Assembly: GCF_002849615.1 (NCBI RefSeq)
Contig: NZ_PDNV01000002.1
Span: 186,001-250,000, forward strand
DNA length: 64,000 nucleotides
From: Pollutimonas nitritireducens
GTDB lineage: Bacteria > Pseudomonadota > Gammaproteobacteria > Burkholderiales > Burkholderiaceae_B
Direction: 5' to 3'
The translations under genes and the position numbers were made by a program. Numbering within the stretch: position 1 is the first letter of the stretch; each line of letters begins with the position of its first letter. Shown one piece after another: positions 48,466 to 57,571 of this stretch. The notes beneath the pieces are model-generated. The model saw only the letters and a list, made by a program, of their open reading frames with translations, searched no databases and was not told where the DNA came from.

Positions 48466-49344
48466 CTATTTCGTCTCCAGGCTTCTGTACTTCTCGTCGA
48501 AGTCCCAGACCTTCTGAAAGCCGATCAGCTTGCTGAAGTCCTGGAAGTCTGCGATTTCCTCGTACTGCAGGGAGTCGCCGGATTCTTTCAAGTGCGAATA
48601 GGCGTGCTGTAGCGCGTAGCCCATGGCGAGAAAGCCAAGGCCGGGATGGATGGCGAGCGCAAAGCCCATCTCCTGCAGTTCGCGTGCCGTAGGTTGCGGA
48701 GTTCGGCCTCCTTCTACAATGTTCGCAACCAAAGGGACGTCGAAGGTCCGGCCTATGATGGCCAGTTCATCGACAGATTCGGGCGACTCCACGAAAAGAA
48801 CATCGGCCCCGGCCTTCAGGTAGTGCTCCGCACGCTTCAGTGCCTCATCAAGACCGTGCGTCGTCCGCGCGTCGGTGCGCGCAACAATCAGAAAATCCTT
48901 ATTGGCGCCTCGCGTATCCGTGGCGACCTTGATTTTATTGACCATGTCCTGGGCAGGAATGACGCGGCGCCCTTTGGTATGGCCGCATTTTTTTGGAAAC
49001 TCCTGATCCTCCAGTTGGATTCCGGCCGCTCCAGCGCGCAGGTAGCCAGCGACCGTGTGCTCCACATTCAATAGCCCGCCATAGCCGGTGTCGCCATCGC
49101 AAATAATCGGCGTCGAGGTCGCGCCGCAAAATGCCGCGACCCGGTTGACCATATCGGTATAGGTAGCAAGACCCGCATCGGGCAAGCCAAGGTAGGATGC
49201 GACAGTGCCATATCCCGTCATGTAAAGGCAGTCGAAACCGAGTCGGTCCGCGACCTTCAAAGAGATCATGTCGAATATACCGGGTGCTACAACCAGCTTC
49301 TTTTGCGAAAAAAGTTGGCTCAAGGTTTTAGGGTTTCCAGCCAT
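48466..49344 (-). CDS. Isocitrate lyase/PEP mutase family C-C lyase
   Basis: This 292-residue protein has the metal-binding CDGDTGYGG (Asp83, Asp85), and FPKKCGHTKGRR with the catalytic cysteine at 120 as in isocitrate, methylisocitrate and dimethylmalate lyases. PEP mutases lack that cysteine. It should therefore cleave a 2-hydroxy or 2-alkyl-malate-like acid to pyruvate or glyoxylate plus a second acid. It is short, lacking the long inserts of AceA. It sits 18 bases downstream of the leuD-like gene. 2-Methylisocitrate lyase or oxaloacetate decarboxylase are alternatives. Confidence 0.88.
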   Translation of the reverse strand: MAGNPKTLSQLFSQKKLVVAPGIFDMISLKVADRLGFDCLYMTGYGTVASYLGLPDAGLATYTDMVNRVAAFCGATSTPIICDGDTGYGGLLNVEHTVAGYLRAGAAGIQLEDQEFPKKCGHTKGRRVIPAQDMVNKIKVATDTRGANKDFLIVARTDARTTHGLDEALKRAEHYLKAGADVLFVESPESVDELAIIGRTFDVPLVANIVEGGRTPQPTARELQEMGFALAIHPGLGFLAMGYALQHAYSHLKESGDSLQYEEIADFQDFSKLIGFQKVWDFDEKYRSLETK

Positions 49345-49362
49345 GCTAATACATCCTTATCG

Positions 49363-49992
49363 TTAGTCATCATGTAAAAAACCGGCGGTCATGTATGCCC
49401 ATGGCCGCGCCAATCTATCGCGCTCCTGAAACTCATCGATTTGTGGAGTCAGGTTCAGCGTCTGTGCGATCTCGTCCTGGCCCAGGAGCAGGGCATGGCG
49501 CTGCACATCGAGCAGATCAAAATGCATTACCCCCGTCTGATCGGTGCCCACGGCACAGGAACGCAGGTCTATGCTGAATACGGCGCCCGACGACGCAGCG
49601 GCCGCCAGGCGCTGGACGTCGCCGCGCTCCAGCACGATAGGCAGCAAACCATTCTGCAGACAGTTGCTGAAAAAGATGTCGCCAAAGCTTGGGGCAATAA
49701 TGCAACGGATGCCGAACTCTTCCAACGCCCATACCGCCATTTCGCGGGAACTGCCGCAGCCGAAGTTGTCGCCTGCAATGAGAATCGCGGCATGCCGAAA
49801 AGCTTCGGTGTTCAGTATGAACTCTCGGTTCTCGGAGCCGTCCGTCAGGTAACGCCGCCCCTCGAACACCCAGGGAGCAAATTCGCCCCTGCGCAGCTGG
49901 GCAATGCGTTCAATGCGGATGATCTGGTCAGTGTCGATATTGTCTTGCATCATGACGGCGGCAACGCCCTGGCAAGTCGTGAACGCTTTCAT
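49363..49992 (-). CDS. Aconitase-family hydratase small subunit (LeuD-like)
   Basis: From the ATG at 49992 (MKAFTTCQGVAAVMM) this is 209 residues. It has the swivelling-domain motifs MQDNIDTDQIIRIERI and GDNFGCGSSREMAVWALEEF, where isopropylmalate isomerase binds substrate. It overlaps the large subunit by 4 bases. The Ile-Glu/Arg pattern in the substrate loop does not allow a firm choice between isopropylmalate and another alkylmalate. With no leuA or leuB nearby and a lyase next door, I treat it as catabolic. Confidence 0.9.
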   Translation of the reverse strand: MKAFTTCQGVAAVMMQDNIDTDQIIRIERIAQLRRGEFAPWVFEGRRYLTDGSENREFILNTEAFRHAAILIAGDNFGCGSSREMAVWALEEFGIRCIIAPSFGDIFFSNCLQNGLLPIVLERGDVQRLAAAASSGAVFSIDLRSCAVGTDQTGVMHFDLLDVQRHALLLGQDEIAQTLNLTPQIDEFQERDRLARPWAYMTAGFLHDD

Positions 49993-51398
49993 GATTGCCG
50001 CTCCATCATTTCCGGCGATGCGATGGTTCCCATGACGGCGGTGGCGGCGGCCACGACGGGACTGGCCAGATGGGTCATGGATCCCGGTCCTTGCCGCCCC
50101 ACGAAGTTGCGGTTCGATGTCGACAGGCAGCGGTGGCCAGGGGGCACCATATCGCCATTGGCGCCCACGCACATCGAGCAACCCGGCTCACGCCACTCGA
50201 AACCGGCCTTCATGAAGATTCGATGCAAGCCTTCGCTTTCAGCCTGACTTTTGACTTGCAATGATCCGGGCACGACCCATGCGGTAAGGCCCTCGGCAAT
50301 GTGGCGCCCCCTGAGCACGGATGCCGCCGCCCGCAGGTCCGAAATCCGGCTGTTCGTGCATGAGCCTATGAAGACGTGGTCTATCTTGATCTTGTCGATC
50401 CGCTGGCCAGGCCGCAGGCCCATATATTCAAGCGCGTTCATCACGCTCAAACGCTGCCTGGCATCGGGCACCATGGCGGGATCGGGAACCATGCCGTCGA
50501 TGGCGACCACCTGTTCCGGACTCGTGCCCCAGGTAACTTGCGGCATGATCCGGCTGATGTCGACCTCCTCTTCCCTGTCGAAGGAAGCCGAGTCCCCGGA
50601 GGGCAAGGTTTGCCAGTACGCCACCGCCCTATCGAAATCGTCGCCCGCGGGGGCGAATGCTCGTCCCTTCATATAACAGAACGTCGTTTCATCAGGCGCG
50701 ATCATGCCGACCTTGGCACCCAGTTCAATGGAAAGATTGCAGAGCGTCATGCGTGCTTCCATATCGAGCGCGCTGATGGCCGGACCGGCATACTCGACGG
50801 CATAGCCGGTGCCGGCCGATGCACCCAGGACGCCGATCAAATGAAGAATCATGTCCTTGGCCGTGATTGACTGTCCGGGCGTTCCCGTAAAGTTGATGCG
50901 CATGGTCCTGGGCCGTATCTGCCGTATCGTCTGAGTAGCCAGCACGTGCACCAGCTCGGATGATCCTATGCCCCATGAAATAGCGCCGAATGCCCCATGC
51001 GTGCATGTGTGACTGTCCCCGCACACAATGGATAGCCCCGGAAGCGTCAGTCCCAGCTCCGGACCAATAACGTGCACGATGCCCTGTTTGCCCTGGTCCA
51101 TATCGAAAATTCGGATGCCTTTCTCTTGCGTCTGGGCCCGCAAGGCATTGACCATCGCCGTACTCCACGGCGCGTCGCCTGCCTTTCGTCCCGGTCGGGT
51201 CGACGTGACGTGATCGACGGTTGCGAAGGTAAGCTCCGGGTTGCGTACGGTCGCATGCCGGCGTTCCAGCGCCTTGATGGCCTCGACACCGGTAAGCTCG
51301 TGCACCAGGTGACGGTCGACATGCAGCAGGCTCACACCTCCCGCGAGAACGGCAATCTCATGGGCATCCCACACTTTATCGAACAGCGTATTGGCCAT
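49989..51398 (-). CDS. Aconitase-family hydratase large subunit (LeuC-like)
   Basis: This 469-residue protein carries the three Fe4S4 cysteines at 347, 407 and 410 (GSCTNSR and GCSMCVGANGD), the same numbering as E. coli LeuC. Other motifs are CGDSHTCTHGAFGAISWGIG and EYAGPAISALDMEARMTL. With the small subunit it should interconvert an unsaturated dicarboxylate and its 2- or 3-hydroxy acid. 3-Isopropylmalate dehydratase is the default family name, but the operon (ABC importer, C-C lyase) points to degradation of a different dicarboxylate, for example a dimethylmaleate-like compound. Confidence 0.9.
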   Translation of the reverse strand: MANTLFDKVWDAHEIAVLAGGVSLLHVDRHLVHELTGVEAIKALERRHATVRNPELTFATVDHVTSTRPGRKAGDAPWSTAMVNALRAQTQEKGIRIFDMDQGKQGIVHVIGPELGLTLPGLSIVCGDSHTCTHGAFGAISWGIGSSELVHVLATQTIRQIRPRTMRINFTGTPGQSITAKDMILHLIGVLGASAGTGYAVEYAGPAISALDMEARMTLCNLSIELGAKVGMIAPDETTFCYMKGRAFAPAGDDFDRAVAYWQTLPSGDSASFDREEEVDISRIMPQVTWGTSPEQVVAIDGMVPDPAMVPDARQRLSVMNALEYMGLRPGQRIDKIKIDHVFIGSCTNSRISDLRAAASVLRGRHIAEGLTAWVVPGSLQVKSQAESEGLHRIFMKAGFEWREPGCSMCVGANGDMVPPGHRCLSTSNRNFVGRQGPGSMTHLASPVVAAATAVMGTIASPEMMERQS

Positions 51399-51415
51399 TA
51401 CGTTTTCTCAATAGA

Positions 51416-52198
51416 TTAGTTGCCGCGCCGCAAACGGCGATCCCATTGCAGCAGCCCGATACTGACCGCCGTTGCAAACAGGAAAAGCATCAGCGCAAGC
51501 GCCATGATGGTAGGAGGATTGTTCCGGTCGATGGCCAGCATCAGCAGATGGCCGATGCCGCGCTGCGACGCAAACATCTCGCCCAGCAGCGTGCCCAGCA
51601 GGGTCAAGGAGAAGCCTATCCGCAAGCCGGCGACGATCTCCGGCACGGCGGCCGGTATCAGTACATGCCATGCTCCCTGCCACGGAGTGAGACGATGCGC
51701 ATGGATGCAGCGCATATAGACAGGGCGAATATTGCGCACTGCGGTCATCGTGAATATAACGATGGGGATAATGCCATGTATGACGCCGAACGCAATTTTT
51801 GCCGAAATGCCCAGGCCGAATATCAAAAGGATGATGGGATACAGGGAAATCTTGGGTATGGAATACAGCGCTATCAGTATCGGCTCCATTACATCGCCGG
51901 CAAGCCGCCGCGCACCTAGGACCAGACCCAGTGCAATCCCGCCCACCACAGCGAGCAGCAAGGCGGAAAAAAAGGCCTTGCTAGTCTCCGCAAGATGAGC
52001 GCCGAAATCGGGACTGCTGAATTCCCGCCCAAGCTGGGCAATGGTGCGCCAGGGGCCAGGCAAAACCTCGACGCCCAGCGTCATGCTGGCAATCTCCCAC
52101 AACAGCAGGATGCCGCCGACCAGCAAAACACTATCGATCAGGGGTGCCCGCCCGGGGTTGCTTCGGCTTATCAGTCGACCCGCTGTGCGCCCGCTCAT
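51416..52198 (-). CDS. ABC transporter permease (nitrate/sulfonate/taurine type)
   Basis: This 260-residue membrane protein has about six segments and the EAA-type loop HVLIPAAVPEIVAGLRIGFS of BPD permeases. It belongs to the SsuC/TauC group. It overlaps the preceding permease gene by 4 bases, and leuC-like follows after 17 bases. With a second permease, it may form a heterodimer, which is unusual for this family, where one permease generally homodimerises. Confidence 0.92.
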   Translation of the reverse strand: MSGRTAGRLISRSNPGRAPLIDSVLLVGGILLLWEIASMTLGVEVLPGPWRTIAQLGREFSSPDFGAHLAETSKAFFSALLLAVVGGIALGLVLGARRLAGDVMEPILIALYSIPKISLYPIILLIFGLGISAKIAFGVIHGIIPIVIFTMTAVRNIRPVYMRCIHAHRLTPWQGAWHVLIPAAVPEIVAGLRIGFSLTLLGTLLGEMFASQRGIGHLLMLAIDRNNPPTIMALALMLFLFATAVSIGLLQWDRRLRRGN

Positions 52199-53016
52199 AC
52201 AAGCTCCTTGAGAACCCGACGTTGATACAGCCGCTGTTCGATCGCGTGCAATACAAGGTTTATAGCGCCGATGAACGTAAGCAGCAGGAACATAAGTCCA
52301 TACATCGTCCGGTTATCGAAGTTGTTATAGGCGAACGCGATTTGATACCCGAAGCCTGCGCCGGAAAGCAGGAACTCGCCGCCGATGATCGCTATGAACG
52401 AGTAGACGATGGCCAACTTGATACCCGTAAAGACAAAAGGAAGGCTGGCAGGAAGCGTAATAAGAAAAACTTCCTGTGTCCTGCCCATGTGCAGCATCCT
52501 AGCCGTGCGCATCAAGACCTGAGGCACCCGCTCCAGCCCATTGAGCGTATTGACCGCCATGGCCACGATGGCGAATAAAAACCCCAGCACGATCAATGGC
52601 CATCTGTTCAGTCCGAACAGGACAATAAGCATAGGATAGAAAACAAAGATGGGCACCGCGTAATACGACATTAGGAGCGGATCCAGCACGCGCCGCAGAC
52701 GTTGCAGCTTGAACAGCACAAGACCGAAAAGAAAACCCACCGATGTCGCAAGCACGATAGACACAGCCGCCGACGATAAGGTCAACAGCATGTCTGCCTG
52801 ATAGGTTCCGTCCCGAAGCAGTCGCCATGCACTTAGCGCCATTTCCGACGGAGGAATGAAAGACACCGGATCTATCCACCCCAGCCTACTGGCGACTTCA
52901 AGCAAGGCAACGCTGAAGACAATGACAAGGCACCGCAGTAGCACCACGCGGTACCTGAACGACATGGCGGCGCCCGGCCGCCCCGACATGGAGCTGGGAA
53001 TCGTTGCGCTGGCCAT
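52195..53016 (-). CDS. ABC transporter permease (nitrate/sulfonate/taurine type), second subunit
   Basis: This 273-residue protein has about six membrane segments and the cytoplasmic loop EVFLITLPASLPFVFTGIKL. Similar in type to its downstream neighbour but not a recent copy. The gene starts 3 bases after the ATPase stop and ends in a 4-base overlap with the next permease. It probably forms the membrane channel together with it. Confidence 0.92.
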   Translation of the reverse strand: MASATIPSSMSGRPGAAMSFRYRVVLLRCLVIVFSVALLEVASRLGWIDPVSFIPPSEMALSAWRLLRDGTYQADMLLTLSSAAVSIVLATSVGFLFGLVLFKLQRLRRVLDPLLMSYYAVPIFVFYPMLIVLFGLNRWPLIVLGFLFAIVAMAVNTLNGLERVPQVLMRTARMLHMGRTQEVFLITLPASLPFVFTGIKLAIVYSFIAIIGGEFLLSGAGFGYQIAFAYNNFDNRTMYGLMFLLLTFIGAINLVLHAIEQRLYQRRVLKELV

Positions 53017-53019
53017 GTG

Positions 53020-53859
53020 TTAAACCCCCAGCGCCTTGAGCGACTCAGTGCGCAACAAGCCCCACACCTTGGACTGGAGCGCGCCGTAATGCGGATTCAT
53101 CGTTGTTTCGCTCCCGCGCTCGCGACTCCAGCCTGTTTCTACAATGTCAATAAAAGTGCCCGGACGCGCCGACATGATTCCGACGCGGTCCGACAGCATG
53201 ACGGCCTCGTCTATGGAGTGGGTGATCAGCATGACGGTCGAGTCGGTCTCGCGCCATAGTTTCAGCATCTCCTCGCCCATTAATAGTCGGGTCTGCTGAT
53301 CAAGAGCGCCGAAAGGCTCATCCAGCAACATAAGACGGGGCCGCAGGACCATTGCACGCGCTATGCAGACCCGCTGCCGCATGCCGCCCGACAACTGCGC
53401 CGGATAGCTCGCGGCAAAGCTCGCGAGTCCCATGAACGCCAGGGCATGATCGACACGCTCCTTGACTTCATTCTCGGGTAAACCGCTGCGGCGAGCTCCG
53501 AACGCGGCATTGTCGAAAACAGACAGCCATGGGAAGCTGGCATCCTCTTGAAATACGACGGCGACGCCGTCCGGCACCTGGCCTTTGACCTCCTTGTGTT
53601 CGAAGAAGACACTGCCTTCAGTGGGCGGGCTCAAGCCTGCAACCAGGTCCAATAATGTTGACTTCCCACAGCCAGAGGGCCCGACAACGGAAAAAAATTC
53701 GCCTTGCCGCAAATCGAACGACACCGGACCCAGGGCATGCAGCGGCAATCCTCCGTCACGCGCCGCAAACACCTTCGTCGCCCCGTTGACGGCAACATGC
53801 GCCTTGCGGTCGACCTCGCTGGCGGGAAACTTCCTGATCATATCGATCTGGCTTGCCAT
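53020..53859 (-). CDS. ABC transporter ATP-binding protein (SsuB/TauB type)
   Basis: This 279-residue ATPase has Walker A VVGPSGCGKSTLLDLVAGL, the signature AQLSGGMRQRVCIARAM, Walker B RLMLLDEPFGALDQQT and the H-loop histidine in VMLITHSIDEAV. It powers the importer formed with the two permeases. It starts 12 bases after the binding-protein stop. Confidence 0.95.
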   Translation of the reverse strand: MASQIDMIRKFPASEVDRKAHVAVNGATKVFAARDGGLPLHALGPVSFDLRQGEFFSVVGPSGCGKSTLLDLVAGLSPPTEGSVFFEHKEVKGQVPDGVAVVFQEDASFPWLSVFDNAAFGARRSGLPENEVKERVDHALAFMGLASFAASYPAQLSGGMRQRVCIARAMVLRPRLMLLDEPFGALDQQTRLLMGEEMLKLWRETDSTVMLITHSIDEAVMLSDRVGIMSARPGTFIDIVETGWSRERGSETTMNPHYGALQSKVWGLLRTESLKALGV

Positions 53860-53871
53860 TCCGACGCTGCC

Positions 53872-54855
53872 CTATTTGCTGCGTTGATCGGCGGGCAACA
53901 GACTTTCGTCGACAATCGCACTCCAATCGAAAGGACCCTCCTCGATTGCCTTGACCAGTATCAGCCCCTGGAGCATGGCGTTCATGCCTTCGTAGTCCAG
54001 GCGGCCCGGACTCCAGTAGACGCCCTTTGAAGCCATGATGTCGTTGATGGCGAGCTTGGCGATCTTCGGATCGATTTTGTAGTGCTTGGCGAGAATGTCG
54101 CCAGACTCGTCCGGATTCTTCAGCAGATAATCGACGCCCTTGCGGCGGCCTTCGATAATGGCTTTGATGGTGTCGGGATTCTTCTTGAGGTAATCGCTGC
54201 GCACGATACCCACGGTCTGGGTCAGTCGGGGAATCTCGTCTCCCGACTTGAAAACGACCTTGATATTTTCTGCTTCACGGCTCAGAACAGGTTCCGTCAT
54301 ATAGATAACGTCGACGGCGCCTTCACGCAATGCGGTATACGCTGAGCTGAGGCTGCCCACCGCCTTGCGGTCCACATCGGCCAGAATACCCCGGTTGCTC
54401 AGCGCTATGGTCGACACCATATCGGTGACCGACTTGGGGCTGCTGTAGCCCAGCTTCTTGCCTTTCAGGTCCATGATTGTGTTCAATGGCGAGTCCTTCT
54501 TGGCCACCCAGACGTTATCGGCCAAGCTGAGGACACCGCCATGCACGATTGTGAGCTTGACGCCCTGTTTGATTGCCGCGATGGCAGCGGATAGTGCCAC
54601 CTCGCCATAAGGGATATCGGAGGCGAGCGCATTGCGCACGGTCGTCCCGCCACCTTGCGAAGTAATGAATCCCGTAACATTGATCCCGGCTTCTTTGAAA
54701 AAGCCTTTTTCCTGTGCGACGGCGAACGGGGTGCCGTACATGCCATCGGCCCAATGCGTAACAGTGAGATTGGTTGCAGATGCCGATGAACACGCAAAAA
54801 TAACCGGTAGAACCAAGCCGTACGCTACGTTGGCCAATACAGGCGCAAGTCTCAT
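53872..54855 (-). CDS. ABC transporter substrate-binding protein (NMT1/SsuA-like)
   Basis: This 327-residue protein has a signal peptide (MRLAPVLANVAYGLVLPVIF, cleavage near SSASA-TNL) and a type 2 periplasmic fold: HWADGMYGTPFAVAQEKGFF, ITSQGGGTTVRNALAS and MDLKGKKLGYSSPKSVTDMV. It is the first gene of the operon. The ligand is unknown; related importers carry sulfonates, taurine, pyrimidine precursors or phthalate-like aromatic acids. The GntR gene is divergent, 87 bases away. Confidence 0.92.
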   Translation of the reverse strand: MRLAPVLANVAYGLVLPVIFACSSASATNLTVTHWADGMYGTPFAVAQEKGFFKEAGINVTGFITSQGGGTTVRNALASDIPYGEVALSAAIAAIKQGVKLTIVHGGVLSLADNVWVAKKDSPLNTIMDLKGKKLGYSSPKSVTDMVSTIALSNRGILADVDRKAVGSLSSAYTALREGAVDVIYMTEPVLSREAENIKVVFKSGDEIPRLTQTVGIVRSDYLKKNPDTIKAIIEGRRKGVDYLLKNPDESGDILAKHYKIDPKIAKLAINDIMASKGVYWSPGRLDYEGMNAMLQGLILVKAIEEGPFDWSAIVDESLLPADQRSK

Positions 54856-54942
54856 TTTTGTCTCCTGAATAGGTATAGTAATTTTGTCCTACACTTTTAG
54901 ATTAAACTAGATGCCTATATTTGTCACGGAAATTTCAGGTCA

Positions 54943-55668
54943 ATGAAGACGGTCGAAAAAACTAAAAAAGTGGCTATGAACGACGGCATGTTGCGTAGCG
55001 GCGATATGGTTGAGCGCATTGCGGCCACGCTTAAGGAACAAATTCTCGAAGGCACGCTCGCACCAGGTCAACGCCTTATCTCTCGTGACCTCATAGAAGA
55101 ACTGGGTGTGAGCCGCGGGCCGCTGCGCGAGGCATTTAGACGCCTGGCCGCCGACCGGCTCGTCCAGATCATTCCTAATCGCGGTGCTCTTGTCCGTCGC
55201 CTATCGCACGATGAAATTATTAATTTGTTTCAAATTCGCGAGGCACTGGAAGGACAGGCAGCGCGTCTCGCAGCGGAGCGCATCGACAAAGGCGACAATC
55301 GGCTGATGTTTCAGGAAATTGTGGATCAAGGCGCGTTGCATAAAGCGAGGCAGGAAATCCATCCTTTCATCGTTCATAATCGCGAATTCCATCAGGCGAT
55401 CGTCAAGCTCAGTGGCAATCCCGAACTCGGCGAACTGATCGATCGATACCAACTGGCAGTCTTTATGTCATTGATGCGCCAAGTAGTCGGAGCGGATCAA
55501 TTGATCCTCGATTCCATTTCGCAACATGAGGCAATAGCGGCGGCTATCCTTAAGGGCGATCCGGAAGCCGCGTATACCGCCATGCAAAAGCACCTTTGGC
55601 ATTCCGCCCGCACCATGCTTAAGCGTGCAGAGCTCAAAATGGCTGGAAAGCCACGCAACGCCTTGTAG
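54943..55668 (+). CDS. GntR-family regulator (FadR/FCD subfamily) of the hydratase-lyase operon
   Basis: This 241-residue protein has a winged helix with RDLIEELGVSRGPLREAFRRL and an FCD domain with metal-ligand histidines in HNREFHQAIV and SISQHEAIAAAI. Its position, divergent from the ABC operon, makes it the probable local regulator. AT-rich bases at 54856-54942 hold TATAGT, ATTTTGTCC and other candidate elements, but I cannot single out an operator. The sixA gene follows after 40 bases. Confidence 0.93.
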   Translation: MKTVEKTKKVAMNDGMLRSGDMVERIAATLKEQILEGTLAPGQRLISRDLIEELGVSRGPLREAFRRLAADRLVQIIPNRGALVRRLSHDEIINLFQIREALEGQAARLAAERIDKGDNRLMFQEIVDQGALHKARQEIHPFIVHNREFHQAIVKLSGNPELGELIDRYQLAVFMSLMRQVVGADQLILDSISQHEAIAAAILKGDPEAAYTAMQKHLWHSARTMLKRAELKMAGKPRNAL

Positions 55669-55708
55669 AATGAAGACGATGCCACAAAAATTCCCCGGGA
55701 AAATACTG

Positions 55709-56224
55709 ATGCGCCGCTTAATGCTTCTTCGCCACGCCAAGGCCGACCGACCGCTGGGCGTCAACGACCACGAACGTCCTCTTGCGGCACGCGGATTGCG
55801 GCAAAGCCAGGAGATGGGAATGTACATGGCAAAACAGGGGTTGGTACCGGACCTTGCCATCGTTTCCACTTCCAAACGTACTCAAGACACATGGCGCCTG
55901 GTAAGCACTGCTATTGGTCTGGAAATCACCCGGCAAGACGAGCCGCGCATTTATGAAGGCGCGCCGGACGAGATCCTTCACGTCATCAGGACAACGGACC
56001 CATCAATACAAACCTTGCTGCTGGTGGGGCACAATCCGGGATTCGAGCACGTGGCGACAAGCCTGGTCGGTGCGGGACGCGCTGTCGCGTTATCCAGGCT
56101 TCAGCACGAATTCCCGACTGGGGCCTTAGCGGTTATTGATTTCACTGCGGACAATTGGGCGAAGGTGGCGGCAGGCGAGGGTTATCTTGACCGTTTCGAA
56201 ACGCTTGCGTCCATCAGTAGCTGA
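55709..56224 (+). CDS. sixA: Phosphohistidine phosphatase SixA
   Basis: From the ATG at 55709 this is 171 residues. It has the RHG-type motif MLLRHAKADRPL, IVSTSKRTQDTWRLV and the second histidine in LLVGHNPGFEHVA. SixA removes phosphate from histidine on phosphotransferase or phosphorelay proteins. ATGs at 55670 and 55625 in frame would overlap or extend into the regulator gene and add residues outside the family. It is not functionally tied to its neighbours. Confidence 0.93.
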   Translation: MRRLMLLRHAKADRPLGVNDHERPLAARGLRQSQEMGMYMAKQGLVPDLAIVSTSKRTQDTWRLVSTAIGLEITRQDEPRIYEGAPDEILHVIRTTDPSIQTLLLVGHNPGFEHVATSLVGAGRAVALSRLQHEFPTGALAVIDFTADNWAKVAAGEGYLDRFETLASISS

Positions 56225-56242
56225 CAAGCACCACGCACTGCC

Positions 56243-57538
56243 TCAGCCATAATTAAGCAGCTTGCCGTCCGTGGATGCCTCGATCACGTCCGGTTGCGGG
56301 TCGACGATGTGGTCTCCCTGCGCGCTGCGTACCCGTGTCACCAGTCCCATGCGGTTCATCAATGCAATGAAGAGCTTTGGATCGAGTTCCTCCACATTGA
56401 CCATTTCGCCGATGTCCCAGGTTCCCTCGGCGATCAACATGGCCGCTGCCACCGCAGGCACGCCTGCGGTATACGATATAGCCTGGCTGCCGACCTCTTC
56501 GAAAGACGTCTTGTGATCGCAAACGTTGTAGATCAGCACTTCTTGCGGCAACCCGTCCTTGCGACCCTTGATGAGGTCGCCGATGCAGGTCTTGCCGCTG
56601 TAGGCAGGCGCCAGCGATGCGGGATCGGGCAGTACGGCCTTGACCACTTCCAGCGGCACAATTTCCTGCCCGCGAGCCGTTCGCACAGAGTGCTGGGATA
56701 ATAGACCAAGATTTTTCAGGACGGTGAAGACATTGATGTAATGTTCACTGAATCCCATCCAGAATCGTATATTGGGTACGCCCAGATTCTTTGACATCGA
56801 ATGAATCTCGTCGTGCCCCGTCAGGTACGTGGTGCTCAGGCCGGCCACAGGCATGTCCCAGTCTTTGCGATGCTCGAACATCGCATTGGCCTTCCAGGCG
56901 TTATTTTCCCAAGACCACGCGGTCGAAACAAACTCGCGGAAATTGATTTCCGGATCGAAGTTCGTCGCAAAGTATCGGCCGTGGCTACCCGCGTTGACGT
57001 CGATGATGTCGATGGATTCGACGCTGTCGAAATACGTGTCCATGGCGTAGCGCGCGTAGGCATTCACGACGCCTGGATCGAAGCCCACACCCAGCACTGC
57101 CGTGACCCGGGCATTCTTGCAGGCCTGGCGCCGTTTCCATTCGTAATTGCCGTACCAGGGCGGGTTCTCGCATACTTTCTCCGGGTCTTCGTGTATGGCG
57201 GTATCCAGATAGGCCGTACCGGTCTCAATGCACGCCGTTAACACTGACATGTTCAAAAACGGCGAACCGACGTTGATGACAATCTGGCTGCGCGTGGCAC
57301 GAATAAGAAACTTGGTGGCTTCGATATCCATGGCGTCGAGCGCATGCGCCTGCAGCGTTCCGGGCCGCTGCAAGCTGCCTTTGTCGTGAATCGAATCAAT
57401 AATTGCATGGCACTTTGCCAGCGTGCGCGACGCAATGTGGATGTCGCCGAGCACGGCATTGTTCTGGGCACATTTGTGTGCCACAACACGGGCCACGCCG
57501 CCGCCGCCAATAATAAGAATGTTGCGCTTCATTCGCAT
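56243..57538 (-). CDS. Carboxynorspermidine/carboxyspermidine dehydrogenase (saccharopine dehydrogenase family)
   Basis: This 431-residue protein starts with a Rossmann motif KRNILIIGGGGVARVVAHKC and contains IVINVGSPFLNMSVLTACIE, AVLGVGFDPGVVNAYARYA and DVNAGSHGRYFATNFDPEIN. These identify the LYS1-like enzymes of the alternative polyamine route, which condense aspartate semialdehyde with a diamine using NADPH. The partner decarboxylase is encoded 33 bases upstream. The product (spermidine from putrescine, or norspermidine from diaminopropane) depends on the diamine available. Confidence 0.93.
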   Translation of the reverse strand: MRMKRNILIIGGGGVARVVAHKCAQNNAVLGDIHIASRTLAKCHAIIDSIHDKGSLQRPGTLQAHALDAMDIEATKFLIRATRSQIVINVGSPFLNMSVLTACIETGTAYLDTAIHEDPEKVCENPPWYGNYEWKRRQACKNARVTAVLGVGFDPGVVNAYARYAMDTYFDSVESIDIIDVNAGSHGRYFATNFDPEINFREFVSTAWSWENNAWKANAMFEHRKDWDMPVAGLSTTYLTGHDEIHSMSKNLGVPNIRFWMGFSEHYINVFTVLKNLGLLSQHSVRTARGQEIVPLEVVKAVLPDPASLAPAYSGKTCIGDLIKGRKDGLPQEVLIYNVCDHKTSFEEVGSQAISYTAGVPAVAAAMLIAEGTWDIGEMVNVEELDPKLFIALMNRMGLVTRVRSAQGDHIVDPQPDVIEASTDGKLLNYG

Positions 57539-57571
57539 TTCTCTCTATTACTCGAGTTTGAGCAGCCGTTT

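Noticed and set aside
49363-51398. leuC-leuD of the leucine biosynthetic operon
   Set aside because: No leuA or leuB is linked, and the genes are embedded with an importer and a C-C lyase; kept as an alternative name only.
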